Assembly (NCBI GenBank): GCA_035319765.1
Contig: DATHCB010000143.1
Span: 1-23,632 of the forward strand
Length of the DNA: 23,632 bases
Reading direction: 5' to 3'
From: DATHCB01 sp035319765
Lineage (GTDB): Archaea > Thermoproteota > Bathyarchaeia > Bathyarchaeales > SOJC01
Each line of letters starts with the position of its first letter. The first letter of the stretch is position 1. Made by a program: the position numbers and the translations under genes. The notes beneath the pieces were generated by a model. That model saw only the letters and a program-made list of their open reading frames with translations. It did no database searches and was not told the origin of the DNA. Shown here one piece after another: positions 7,331 through 14,436 of the stretch.

Positions 7331-8866
7331 ATGTCAACCTTCAAACAAGCAAATTGGAACGAACCGGTAATATTCGAACTCGGAAGACCCAGCCGAAGAG
7401 GCTTCACGATTCCAAAGGTTGAAGAGGAAGTAAAAAAAATCATGGGGGATGCAAATGCCCTCGTTCCAGAAAAGATGAAACGCGAGACCGCTCTAAAGTT
7501 GCCAGAGCTCTCAGAAGTCGAAGTTGTACGCCATTTTACGCGCCTATCGCAGATGAATTACGGTGTCGACTTGGGCTTTTATCCTCTGGGTAGCTGCACG
7601 ATGAAGTACAATCCAAAAATCAACGATGCATTAGCAGTTTCTTCCTCGATCGCATCGCTTCATCCCTACCAGGACGAGCAAACCACGCAGGGCATCCTAG
7701 AAATCCTATACACACTTTCAAAATGGCTCACCGAAATCACAGGAACTCACGAAGTCTGCCTACAACCATCCGCAGGAGCACACGGCGAGCTGCTAGGCAT
7801 CCTCTTAATGCGCGCCTATCACGAAAAGAACGGCGAAATCGGAAAACGAGACGAAATAATCGTACCAGACTCTGCTCACGGAACCAACCCGGCAAGCGCA
7901 AGCATGGTGGGATTCAAGGTCGTGGTCGTCCCCTCAGACTCTACCGGATGTCTCGACATCGAAGCGTTAAAATCCGCCACTTCAAACCACACAGCAGGCT
8001 TGATGCTAACAAACCCGAACACTCTAGGCCTATTTGAAAAAAGCATCGAGCAGAGTGCACAGATAGTCCACGACGCTGGAGGGCTACTGTACTACGATGG
8101 CGCCAACCTGAATGCCATACTCGGCAAAATCAGGCCAGGCGACATGGGATTCGACATAGTCCATATCAACATCCACAAAACGTTTGCAACGCCACATGGT
8201 GGAGGGGGACCAGGGGCTGGTCCAGTCGGTGTTTGTAAGGAATTAGAAAAGTTTTTGCCCGTGCCTCGCATTGGTTTTGACGGTAAAAATTACTTTCTGG
8301 ACTACAACAAACCGGAGAGCATAGGGAAGATCAGAAGTTTCTATGGCAACATAGCCGTTCTCGTGCGCGCATACGTTTACATCCTTAGCCTGGGCGCTGA
8401 GGGACTAAAAGAAGTCGCCGAGGTCTCAGTCTTAAACGCCAACTACATAGCCAAGAAACTAGGCCAGATCCGGGGTTTCGAGTTACCATATGACAAGCAG
8501 AAAATCCGCAAACACGAATGCGTGCTTAGCGTCAAGCCGATGACCCGAGAAACTGGCATCAGGGCGCTAAACGTGTCCAAACGATTACTCGACTACGGCG
8601 TTCACGCGCCAACGACGTACTTCCCTTTGATCGTTGATGAAGCCCTAATGATCGAACCGACCGAATCTTTCGAAAAGGAAGAACTCGACAAATTCATAAA
8701 AATCATGGAAAAAATAAGCGAAGAAGCATACTCCAACCCTCAAATAGTTCTAGACGCGCCACAGAATACTGCATCCACAAAACTCGACGAGGTAAAAGCT
8801 TCGCACCCTAAGACCGTAGCTCTGAGTTGGAAAATGTACATCAAAAAGCAACAACAAGAGCCTTAA
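7331..8866 (+). CDS. gcvPB: Glycine dehydrogenase (decarboxylating), subunit 2 (P-protein beta)
   Basis: This is the C-terminal, catalytic half of the split P-protein (about 511 residues). It binds PLP through the lysine in HINIHKTFATPHGGGGPGAG (about residue 283). Other hallmarks are YPLGSCTMKYNPK (substrate region), LHPYQDEQTTQG, LQPSAGAHGEL, PDSAHGTNPASASM and APTTYFPLIVDEALMIEPTES near the C-terminus. A GTG at 7322 overlaps the gcvPA stop by four bases. I prefer the ATG at 7331 because AGGTGA (7320-7325) is a good ribosome-binding site at the right distance. The gene is translationally coupled to gcvPA. The partner T, H and L proteins must be encoded elsewhere. Confidence 0.95.
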   Translation: MSTFKQANWNEPVIFELGRPSRRGFTIPKVEEEVKKIMGDANALVPEKMKRETALKLPELSEVEVVRHFTRLSQMNYGVDLGFYPLGSCTMKYNPKINDALAVSSSIASLHPYQDEQTTQGILEILYTLSKWLTEITGTHEVCLQPSAGAHGELLGILLMRAYHEKNGEIGKRDEIIVPDSAHGTNPASASMVGFKVVVVPSDSTGCLDIEALKSATSNHTAGLMLTNPNTLGLFEKSIEQSAQIVHDAGGLLYYDGANLNAILGKIRPGDMGFDIVHINIHKTFATPHGGGGPGAGPVGVCKELEKFLPVPRIGFDGKNYFLDYNKPESIGKIRSFYGNIAVLVRAYVYILSLGAEGLKEVAEVSVLNANYIAKKLGQIRGFELPYDKQKIRKHECVLSVKPMTRETGIRALNVSKRLLDYGVHAPTTYFPLIVDEALMIEPTESFEKEELDKFIKIMEKISEEAYSNPQIVLDAPQNTASTKLDEVKASHPKTVALSWKMYIKKQQQEP

Positions 8867-9047
8867 CAGCACATATCGAATAAACGTTTGCCTCTACAAC
8901 TAACGCGGTCAGCACACGCAACGCCGATCTGTTTCGGTCACTACTCAGATTTCGATAAGAACACTGAGTCTGTACTGTCGCATCCGCAAGACTTAAAATC
9001 AGAGGGGCAGCCTATCTGGGATAAAAAAAATAAGACGTGATTAGAGA

Positions 9048-9269
9048 ATGAAAATCTCCATAGATCGAGAAGGATGCATAAGTTGTGGAAACTGTGAAGC
9101 CGTGTGTCCGGAAATCTTCAAGCTTCTCGTCGAAAGCGACGGAAAATCCAGCATCATCGAAAAGTACAGAAAAGGAGACCTAGGAAAAGGCGAAGTCGGA
9201 GACGACCTTAAAACCTGCGCTGAAAATGCTAAGGACTCGTGCCCTGTCCAGGTAATAAGCACCGAATAG
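9048..9269 (+). CDS. Ferredoxin, single [4Fe-4S] type
   Basis: A 73-residue electron carrier. CISCGNCEAVCPEIF gives C10-x2-C13-x2-C16-x3-C20-P, and a second group TCAENAKDSCPVQVI gives C57 and C65-P. This matches the monocluster ferredoxin pattern (as in Thermotoga), where C10, C13, C16 and C65 bind one cubane and C20 and C57 may form a disulfide. That assignment is from family knowledge, not shown directly. The middle (EKYRKGDLGKGEVGDD) is a short insert. The ATG start follows GTGATTAGAG. Neighbours give no clear electron-transfer partner. Confidence 0.92.
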   Translation: MKISIDREGCISCGNCEAVCPEIFKLLVESDGKSSIIEKYRKGDLGKGEVGDDLKTCAENAKDSCPVQVISTE

Positions 9270-9286
9270 CCGGACTATATGCAGGC

Positions 9287-9430
9287 TTACTTGACATATT
9301 TCTTCGGATCTCTCTCAAACGTCCGCTTGCACGCCTCGGCGCAGAAATAATATGTTCTGTTGCCATATGTGGTTTTCCATTTAGCCGTCTTCTCATCAAC
9401 CATCATCCCACATACAGGATCTTTTGCCAT
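9287..9430 (-). CDS. YHS-domain small protein (47 aa)
   Basis: This short minus-strand gene is easily missed because of its length. It begins MAKDPVCGMMVD, continues with TYGNRTYYFCAEACKRTF and ends DPKKYVK. That is a complete YHS (TRASH-like) domain: the DPVCGMxVD opening, the YYFCxxxC centre and the DPxKY end are diagnostic. Cysteines at 7, 30 and 34 suggest metal binding. Stand-alone YHS proteins occur near copper and heavy-metal handling genes, but no transporter is visible here, so the role is open. GGGGTG lies about 8 nt before the ATG. It converges with the ferredoxin gene, leaving a 17-nt gap. Confidence 0.88.
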   Translation of the reverse strand: MAKDPVCGMMVDEKTAKWKTTYGNRTYYFCAEACKRTFERDPKKYVK

Positions 9431-9758
9431 ACCAGTTTTCACCCCTGTTCACAATAGTTCAAGTGCTCATGACTACTTCCACTCTTTTCCCACATAGGTT
9501 TAAGAGTTTAATGTTCACTAACTGTTGTTTAAGGAGCATTAACATGGCATAAGCATCAATACGATTCCTTTGCAGTCTACGTCTAGTTATATAACTATGA
9601 CATATGCGACCTTTTTCCAGCCAGTGATGAATCGTTCAGTGAATGAAGGAAGATAACAGACACTTCGTGACTAGAGAATAGGATTAAATTCGATTTTTTG
9701 GCAAAATGTTTTTCATTTTCATTGGACCAGTTTCCGTTACCGTCGGAGAAAAAGCACT
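9431..9758. other. Intergenic stretch containing a 14-bp palindrome
   Basis: No supported gene lies here. A perfect 14-bp palindrome TAGTTATATAACTA is at 9584-9597, and AT-rich TATA-like patches are scattered around it. The only frame just downstream is 19 codons long. The palindrome might be an operator or promoter core, but nothing sits at the right distance to prove it. Confidence 0.4.
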
Positions 9759-10115
9759 TTGGACGCAGCGGCCTTTAGGGATGAGAAACGGTTCAAAGCG
9801 AGGGTAGTTCACATAATTTTAGGCCAAAAGACTGAAGAAGCGCTAGAATTGCTGAGTCAGTATCATCATGTGCCGACACCAAAACTAAAGGTTGGAATGC
9901 CAAAAGGAGATGTGAAGCATCAAGCGTGCTATGTCGCCAGGAATGAAACTATCCACTTAGCCAACAGGGACAATCTCTACAACCCCTACATAATACTGCA
10001 CGAGTTCTACCACCATCTGAGAACGAAAGGGGCTACGCACAGGGGAACTGAGAAAAACGCAGACAGATTCGCAAAGGACTACATGACCACGTACTTCAGA
10101 TTCTTAGGAGCCTAG
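9759..10115 (+). CDS. Putative HExxH zinc metallopeptidase-like small protein
   Basis: This 118-residue protein carries H81-E82-F-Y-H85 (IILHEFYHHLRT), the HExxH signature of zinc metallopeptidases. It is followed by THRGTEKNADRFAKDY, where E98 before the AD dipeptide is in the position of a third zinc ligand in gluzincin-like folds. It has a basic N-terminus and no signal peptide or membrane segment, so it is probably cytosolic. Length is that of a minimal metalloprotease domain; substrate and true family are not recognised. TTG at 9759 is chosen because CGGAGAA lies about 9 nt upstream. The gene ends 45 nt before ribK on the same strand, but ribK has its own TATA-like box in that gap. Confidence 0.6.
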   Translation: MDAAAFRDEKRFKARVVHIILGQKTEEALELLSQYHHVPTPKLKVGMPKGDVKHQACYVARNETIHLANRDNLYNPYIILHEFYHHLRTKGATHRGTEKNADRFAKDYMTTYFRFLGA

Positions 10116-10160
10116 CGCTCCTTAAATAGCACCAGAACTTCCCTCTAAAGGCGATGATCG

Positions 10161-10868
10161 ATGGCGGTCGGAAGCTCGAGCTTTAGAAGCAGTCAATGGA
10201 AACAACTGTTCGCACTCTACAAGCTCGCAGAAATGGGGGCTCACCGGAGGACAATTAAAGTTTCGACAGAGTATTTCGCAGAAAAAATGGGTATGTCGCA
10301 GCAAACTGCAAGTCGCTACCTTATACAGTTAGAGAATGAGGGATGGATTAAAAGGACTATTACCCCAGAAGGATGCTTAATCAAGATTGCGGATATTGGC
10401 ATGGGTCAACTAAACACGCTGCACGCCAATCTTCGGATGATGATAGAAAGCAGGTATCCTTCATCTGTAACTCTTGAGGGCACGGTTTTTACAGGCGTAG
10501 GCGAAGGTGCATACTACGTCACCAAAGAAGGCTACCGAAAGCAATTCGTAGAAAAACTTGGGTACGATCCTTATCCGGGTACACTTAACGTCAAACTCAA
10601 CAGTGATTACGACATGAAAGCCAAGGCAGAGCTCGAAGCTTACCCAGCGATAGAGATTCAAGGCTTCAAGAACGAAGATCGCACTTACGGCACAGTGAAG
10701 TGCTACCCGGTTATAATAAACAACAGGGCTAAAGGCGCAGTCTTATTTGCCATGCGGACTCATTACGACGCCTCAATCGTAGAAATAATCGCGCCAAACT
10801 TTCTGAGGCATCAATTGAAACTAAAAGATGGTCACAAGGTCAAGATCGAAGCCTTCACATCTTCCTAG
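10161..10868 (+). CDS. ribK: CTP-dependent riboflavin kinase with N-terminal HTH domain
   Basis: A 235-residue archaeal riboflavin kinase, converting riboflavin to FMN with CTP as donor. Residues about 15-70 form a winged helix-turn-helix (STEYFAEKMGMSQQTASRYL, then LENEGWIKR). Residues about 100-232 are the catalytic domain (DUF120). GTVFTGVGEGAYYV and YRKQFVEKLGYDPYPGTLNVKL are diagnostic, and YGTVKCYP with RTHYDASIVEIIAPNFLR completes it. The HTH fusion is known in archaeal homologues and suggests flavin-linked regulation (inference). TTAAATAG about 30 nt upstream fits a short-leader transcript. Its product is the substrate of the FAD synthetase encoded about 1 kb away on the other strand. 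Confidence 0.93.
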   Translation: MAVGSSSFRSSQWKQLFALYKLAEMGAHRRTIKVSTEYFAEKMGMSQQTASRYLIQLENEGWIKRTITPEGCLIKIADIGMGQLNTLHANLRMMIESRYPSSVTLEGTVFTGVGEGAYYVTKEGYRKQFVEKLGYDPYPGTLNVKLNSDYDMKAKAELEAYPAIEIQGFKNEDRTYGTVKCYPVIINNRAKGAVLFAMRTHYDASIVEIIAPNFLRHQLKLKDGHKVKIEAFTSS

Positions 10869-10891
10869 CGCCAAGTGTTCCACCCACTTTT

Positions 10892-11467
10892 CTACCTGAC
10901 GAAATTCCTAGTTCCGGCCAAAAAGTATCCCATCCCCAACCCTAAAAGCAGACCTCCAAGGTGCGCCAAAAGATTGGTACCTTCCGAAGCCGTTAACAAG
11001 AAGAACAAGAAAGCATACATCAATGAAACCAAAATCGATTGCCTAACTGCTTTTCTCAAGAAGATCACATTGGCTCCGAAAACTCCCATAATCGCTCCAG
11101 AAGCACCAGCAGACACGAGATTCGGCCCAGCCAACAGAGTTAGCAAATTACCTGCCAGCCCAGAGCCGAAATAGATCGAGTAATACTCCGGCGTAGAAAA
11201 CAGCTCCTCCGCTCTCAAACCAAAAATGAAGAGAAAAAGCATGTTGCTGCTAATATGCACTATATTAAAATGGACGAACATAGCAGATATCAGTTGCCAG
11301 TAATAACCACGGTAATAAACTGCGAAATTTGATTGCCCATAATAATCAAGCACATTCCCGTTTATTACCAGAAAATTTCCACTCAACAAAGAGGTATACA
11401 CGTACATAGCAACGTTTGCTCCAATCAAAATGACAGTGGGTAGTGCTTTGAATTTCCGTTCCTCCAA
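10892..11467 (-). CDS. Rhomboid-family intramembrane serine protease
   Basis: A 191-residue membrane protein with about six hydrophobic segments, the minimal rhomboid core. WQLISAMFVHFNIVHISSNMLFLFIFG carries the conserved histidines and asparagine of TM2. SAGASGAIMGVFGA has the catalytic serine in GxSG (TM4). NLLAHLGGLLLGLGMGYF has the catalytic histidine in the last core helix. The protein cleaves other membrane proteins within the bilayer; its substrate is unknown. The start is TTG at 11465-11467, about 23 nt after a TATA-like GGATATAT, suggesting a near-leaderless mRNA. It converges with ribK (23-nt gap). Confidence 0.93.
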   Translation of the reverse strand: MEERKFKALPTVILIGANVAMYVYTSLLSGNFLVINGNVLDYYGQSNFAVYYRGYYWQLISAMFVHFNIVHISSNMLFLFIFGLRAEELFSTPEYYSIYFGSGLAGNLLTLLAGPNLVSAGASGAIMGVFGANVIFLRKAVRQSILVSLMYAFLFFLLTASEGTNLLAHLGGLLLGLGMGYFLAGTRNFVR

Positions 11468-11641
11468 ACTTGCGTAAGTAAAAGATATATCCAGTTCTGA
11501 AAAACTTTTCCAAACCGTAGCCCTAAGATCTAGCGCTAATCAAACGCAAACGAAGAGAACCCGAAGAAAACTTCAGTTTAAAAACACTCCCTCGTGCTCA
11601 AAGAAACTTTTTGTTACAACAATTATGGAGCACGGAGCTAG

Positions 11642-12115
11642 TTAACCATGCTCAGCATACTCTTCAATGATTTTGCGCTTGATCTCGGAAGAACTATTCA
11701 GTTCGTCCTCCCCGAACTTGTCTATTTTAATTATCTTAATACTTAGTCCTTTTCTTGTCACGGCTTTCTCAACAGTCTGGGCCATGTCTTTCTGATCGTA
11801 CCCCATTGCGATGATGTCGGGCTTGATCTTATCAATGACCTGATCCATGTTAAAGTTCTCATAGCCCAAAATTGCCTCATCAACGACCTTTAACGATTCT
11901 ACTAGTGCTCGACGCTGGTCTTCGGACATTATAGGCTTCATGCCCTTTCTCTTTTTAACGGTGCTGTCCCTCGCGACTATGACAATTAGTTGAGCATCTT
12001 TTCCTCCGTTCTTTTTGGCTTCTTCCAAAAATCTCACGTGGCCAAGGTGCAGCAGGTCGAACACGCCAGAGGCTAGAACGGTCGTATGCTTCTTTCTTAC
12101 TTGCTCGTTGGCCAT
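11642..12115 (-). CDS. ribL: Archaeal FAD synthetase (FMN adenylyltransferase)
   Basis: A 157-residue nucleotidyltransferase of the cytidylyltransferase-like fold. ASGVFDLLHLGHVRFLEEA contains the HLGH (HxGH) nucleotide-binding motif at residues 23-26. DSTVKKRKGMKPIMSEDQRRALVESL and VDEAILGYEN are typical of RibL. The C-terminal SSSEIKRKI is the second nucleotide-binding motif. It makes FAD from FMN and ATP. It overlaps the DUF357 gene by 19 nt and is last in the dphB-DUF357-ribL operon, a recurring archaeal neighbourhood. The start is ATG at 12115; a longer frame is not needed. Confidence 0.92.
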   Translation of the reverse strand: MANEQVRKKHTTVLASGVFDLLHLGHVRFLEEAKKNGGKDAQLIVIVARDSTVKKRKGMKPIMSEDQRRALVESLKVVDEAILGYENFNMDQVIDKIKPDIIAMGYDQKDMAQTVEKAVTRKGLSIKIIKIDKFGEDELNSSSEIKRKIIEEYAEHG

Positions 12116-12369
12116 TGAAACTCCGCGACCCCAAGTAGTCTAAGAGCGTCTAGCAGACCCTCGCAGTAGGCAACAGAGGTTAGAGCTACTTCAAATTGCT
12201 TTTGGTCACGATGGTATTCCGAGTCTTCAAAGTAGTTTCTCGCGCACTCGATAACTTCTCGCACTTTTTTGTTGTCCAGCTTCATCTCATTAGCTGTCAA
12301 GGTCTTGATTTCTCCGAACACCTGCCTTGTATTATTGATGTATTTAGCAACTAGATCACTGATATTCAT
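12097..12369 (-). CDS. DUF357 family protein
   Basis: A 90-residue, all-helical soluble protein. KYINNTRQVFGEI, then VIECARNYFEDSEYHRDQKQFEVALTSVAYCEGLLDALRLLGV, matches the DUF357 pattern: helical hairpins with the YFEDSEYH and ALTSVAYCEGLLDALR segments. Molecular function is not established. In many archaea it lies between or next to the diphthine synthase and FAD synthetase genes, as here. It overlaps dphB by four bases (ATGA) and ribL by 19, so all three are translationally coupled. Confidence 0.85.
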   Translation of the reverse strand: MNISDLVAKYINNTRQVFGEIKTLTANEMKLDNKKVREVIECARNYFEDSEYHRDQKQFEVALTSVAYCEGLLDALRLLGVAEFQWPTSK

Positions 12370-13169
12370 TTAGCCACCCCCAAGACTTCCCTTGGCGCAT
12401 TTGCCAAGGCGACCAAGGCTTCAGCCTCCATGAAATGGAGTTTTCCGGGAAAGACAAGAATATGCGGTGGCAACCCAAAATCGTAATTCAACAGATCTTT
12501 GACATAACTGGCGCCCAGGCAAGAATCAGGCGCACCTGCCCTTGCGACACCAACCACCAGTGTATTTGGAGCGACTACATTCTTTCTTTGTATCTTTTCT
12601 ATTGTCAAAAGTGCGTTCAGACCGTCCTTCACTGTCATGTAAAGCTTCTCCTCTGCTTTGACGTCCAGAAAGCAAAGTGTGTGCAATCCACGTCTCTTGT
12701 TTTCCATTATAACCCTATAAGGCGTATCTGCCGTCACAGATTTTTCTGGAAAAGGAATCGTCACACTTCTTCCGAACTTGTAGTTCTGTAGACCAGTCGA
12801 CCCCATAGCGGCGGAAACGATTGAGGCACCATGCACTACACGCGTGTCGATACCCATCTTTTTTGCGCTTATTCGAAGGTAGATATGGGTTGTCGCTATC
12901 ATGGGGTCACCAGGTACGAGAAAGACGACCTTTCCACGCTCTGCTTCCTGCAAAATCTGACGTCCCTCCTCCTCTTCTAACGTCTTCCTTGAAACAATTG
13001 TGACTTTTTTTCCAACAAGCACTTCCAACTTTTTTACGTCCAAGGAGGACATCAAGCTCGTGTAGAGCTCTGCGAAAACCTTGTCCGCAGTCTTTGCCTC
13101 GTCCAATGCGCGCAATGATAAATCTTTTTCATCGTACAAGCCCAACCCCACAAAAACCAGCTCAGTCAA
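12366..13169 (-). CDS. dphB: Diphthine synthase
   Basis: A 267-residue SAM-dependent methyltransferase of the tetrapyrrole-methylase (class III) fold. It methylates the modified histidine of elongation factor 2 on the way to diphthamide. The N-terminus LVFVGLGLYDEKDLSLRALD, the GDPM loop VFLVPGDPMIATTH (about residues 83-95) and VVHGASIVSAAMGSTGLQNYKFGRSVTIPF are diagnostic, as is PHILVFPGKLHFMEAEAL near the end. The start is TTG at 13167-13169, directly before the conserved N-terminus. CTTAAATG about 20 nt upstream, or TTAATATT further out, could be the TATA box. It is first in an operon with DUF357 and ribL. Confidence 0.95.
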   Translation of the reverse strand: MTELVFVGLGLYDEKDLSLRALDEAKTADKVFAELYTSLMSSLDVKKLEVLVGKKVTIVSRKTLEEEEGRQILQEAERGKVVFLVPGDPMIATTHIYLRISAKKMGIDTRVVHGASIVSAAMGSTGLQNYKFGRSVTIPFPEKSVTADTPYRVIMENKRRGLHTLCFLDVKAEEKLYMTVKDGLNALLTIEKIQRKNVVAPNTLVVGVARAGAPDSCLGASYVKDLLNYDFGLPPHILVFPGKLHFMEAEALVALANAPREVLGVAK

Positions 13170-13327
13170 CGCTTTCTATCCCCATTTAAGCCATGATAAC
13201 GGAAAAATATTAACGTAATGAATTTATTGCCTTTCTCTTTGCTCAATGCGTACAAAAAGAGATCCGAAACCGTCCCATCACTACCTACTAAGAAAACTAA
13301 CCAAAAACAAAGGTAATTTCACAAAGT

Positions 13328-13363
13328 TATCGTTTTTTAAACAAACAAGTTTATTAAACGATA
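13328..13363. repeat. Imperfect inverted repeat, 15-bp arms
   Basis: TATCGTTTTTTAAAC and GTTTATTAAACGATA are reverse complements at 13 of 15 positions and are separated by AAACAA. It is too AT-rich and lacks a distal T-run on the useful strand to be confidently called a terminator. It may be a protein-binding dyad. Confidence 0.6.
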
Positions 13364-13426
13364 GTTTTATAAATTTTTTTACTACCCTCTTCGCTATAAT
13401 AAATTATATAAAGCCTATGCGAGTCC

Positions 13427-13440
13427 TCGGTCTAGACCGA
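13427..13440. repeat. Perfect 14-bp palindrome
   Basis: TCGGTCTAGACCGA is its own reverse complement. It lies about 26 nt downstream of the centre of TTATATAAA (13404-13412), that is, where transcription from that box would start. An operator is therefore a reasonable guess. Confidence 0.6.
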
Positions 13441-13453
13441 AAGACGATGGACA

Positions 13454-13479
13454 TTTTATAAAAGTATCCTTTTATAAAA
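13454..13479. repeat. Two identical TTTTATAAAA palindromes, 16 bp apart
   Basis: TTTTATAAAA occurs at 13454-13463 and again at 13470-13479. Each could act as a TATA element in either direction. The first lies about 26 nt before an ATG at 13485 that opens a 58-codon plus frame. Confidence 0.5.
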
Positions 13480-13564
13480 CCCTTATGGACTTATTTTGGA
13501 TTTATACAAACAGAGACATCCGATCTAGGAGATTTGGCGCGCGCTTACGCGTCGAACCAGAGAA

Positions 13565-14215
13565 CTATCTCAAAGATAAAACGAAAACCTTACTGTTGAG
13601 CCAGCCTCTTCTTTCCACTCTTTTCACGAAATTCTCGGTTAGTTCACTTGATCTTTCGTAACCTATGACAACGATAACTTTCTCAAGACTATCAAGATAC
13701 TTCTCTGTTTGACCGTATAGCCTATCGAATTCACTCGCATCAGGTTGAAACTTTATTTCGATTCCAACATTACCGATTTGAGCGTCTATCCTAGCGTTCT
13801 GATAAGCCACTTGCGTTTGAATTTCAGGAAAGAATGCGGAAAGGTAACTGACAACCATGTTATCTAGGTCTTTCTCCGTATTGGGCATTCTGTGAATCGT
13901 GAGCGTCTTAATTTTGTTGAGTATATCGTTGACTTCATCGTTAGCTTCCTTCTTTTCCGTTCTCGGTTGCTCTTTCACTTCTCTTGTTTCTTCTTCTGGT
14001 ATTGCAACATTCTCTTCTGGTCTTAGAACAGTCTCTTTACCTAAACTCATAGCTTTTATGCTATTGCGAATATCATAATCCTCTATCAAGTCTTTTCTCA
14101 AGTCTTTGAATAACTTCTCGCCAAGGCTACCAGAACACAAGTAGAATCCTTTGTCACCTTCGTCAAATTCTTGGTTTTCATAAAACCTCTCGTAATCCCT
14201 TAAGCATTCACGCAA
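13565..14215 (-). CDS. PD-(D/E)XK nuclease-like protein; N-terminus disrupted
   Basis: The frame from TTG at 14215 gives 216 residues, but the same frame is open and clearly protein-like up to about 14408 with no ATG, GTG or TTG, so the real protein is longer (about 280 residues). The middle (EETREVKEQPRTEKKEAND) is a charged linker. The C-terminal 115 residues look like a restriction-endonuclease-like fold: a helix EKDLDNMVVSYLSAFFP, then RIDAQIGNVGIEIKFQPDAS with the D...ExK triad, and KVIVVIGYER as the next strand. Family and target are unknown. It follows the integrase gene on the same strand (about 25 nt from the integrase stop to the ATG at 14411), so the two probably form one transcript. 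A similar nuclease paired with an integrase would fit an integrated plasmid or virus. Confidence 0.6.
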   Translation of the reverse strand: MRECLRDYERFYENQEFDEGDKGFYLCSGSLGEKLFKDLRKDLIEDYDIRNSIKAMSLGKETVLRPEENVAIPEEETREVKEQPRTEKKEANDEVNDILNKIKTLTIHRMPNTEKDLDNMVVSYLSAFFPEIQTQVAYQNARIDAQIGNVGIEIKFQPDASEFDRLYGQTEKYLDSLEKVIVVIGYERSSELTENFVKRVERRGWLNSKVFVLSLR

Positions 14216-14411
14216 ACTATCATAAGAGCAATTACCGTTGATGTAGTATAAGTAAATGGCATCAAATCCCGTTACAAGAAATCCTTCACGTTCTCTCTTG
14301 AGGTATATCCTTGCACCGTATTTTAGAGTCCGCTTTTGAGCAACTTCAAAGCCCTTCTTTTTATACCTCTGAATTTCGCTATCAAGAGAAGCCGTAGGGA
14401 CACCGAGTCAT
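14216..14411 (-). pseudogene. 5' extension of the nuclease-like gene, frame-disrupted
   Basis: Reading on from the TTG at 14215, the same frame encodes a convincing stretch with runs such as SEIQRYKKKGFEVAQKRTLK and GFLVTGFDAIYLYYINGN. It meets a TGA near 14407. The only nearby ATG (14409-14411) reads MTRCPYGFS in another frame and stops after nine codons. Skipping one base near 14388-14392 would join the two as MTRCPYGF-LDSEIQ. A one-base insertion, a sequencing error or a non-standard start are the options. Confidence 0.55.
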
Positions 14412-14436
14412 AATCTATAATGTTGCTTTTTAAGTC

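Larger units (their letters stand above)
13170..13564. other. AT-rich, dyad-rich non-coding region
   Basis: This 395-nt gap holds several unusual sequence symmetries, listed separately. They are a long imperfect inverted repeat (13328-13363), a perfect 14-bp palindrome (13427-13440) and two identical TTTTATAAAA palindromes (13454-13463, 13470-13479). A strong TATA-like TTATATAAA is at 13404-13412. A 71-codon plus frame crosses the dyads at 13246-13461 and does not look real. The region separates the conserved dphB operon from the integrase/nuclease module and may be its boundary, origin or control region. Confidence 0.5.

Noticed and set aside
9597..9656. 19-codon frame and a GTGATGA box suggesting a C/D-box sRNA near 9624
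   Set aside because: No CTGA box D or paired C'/D' boxes were found at the right spacing, and the frame is too short to support.
13246..13461. 71-codon plus-strand frame next to dphB
   Set aside because: It runs across the inverted repeat and the palindromes, has low-complexity AT-driven composition, and shows no ribosome site or domain.
13530..13560. GGTTCGA-like T-arm on the minus strand, suggesting a partial tRNA as attachment site
   Set aside because: The bases around it do not form a T stem and do not match either tRNA in the window.
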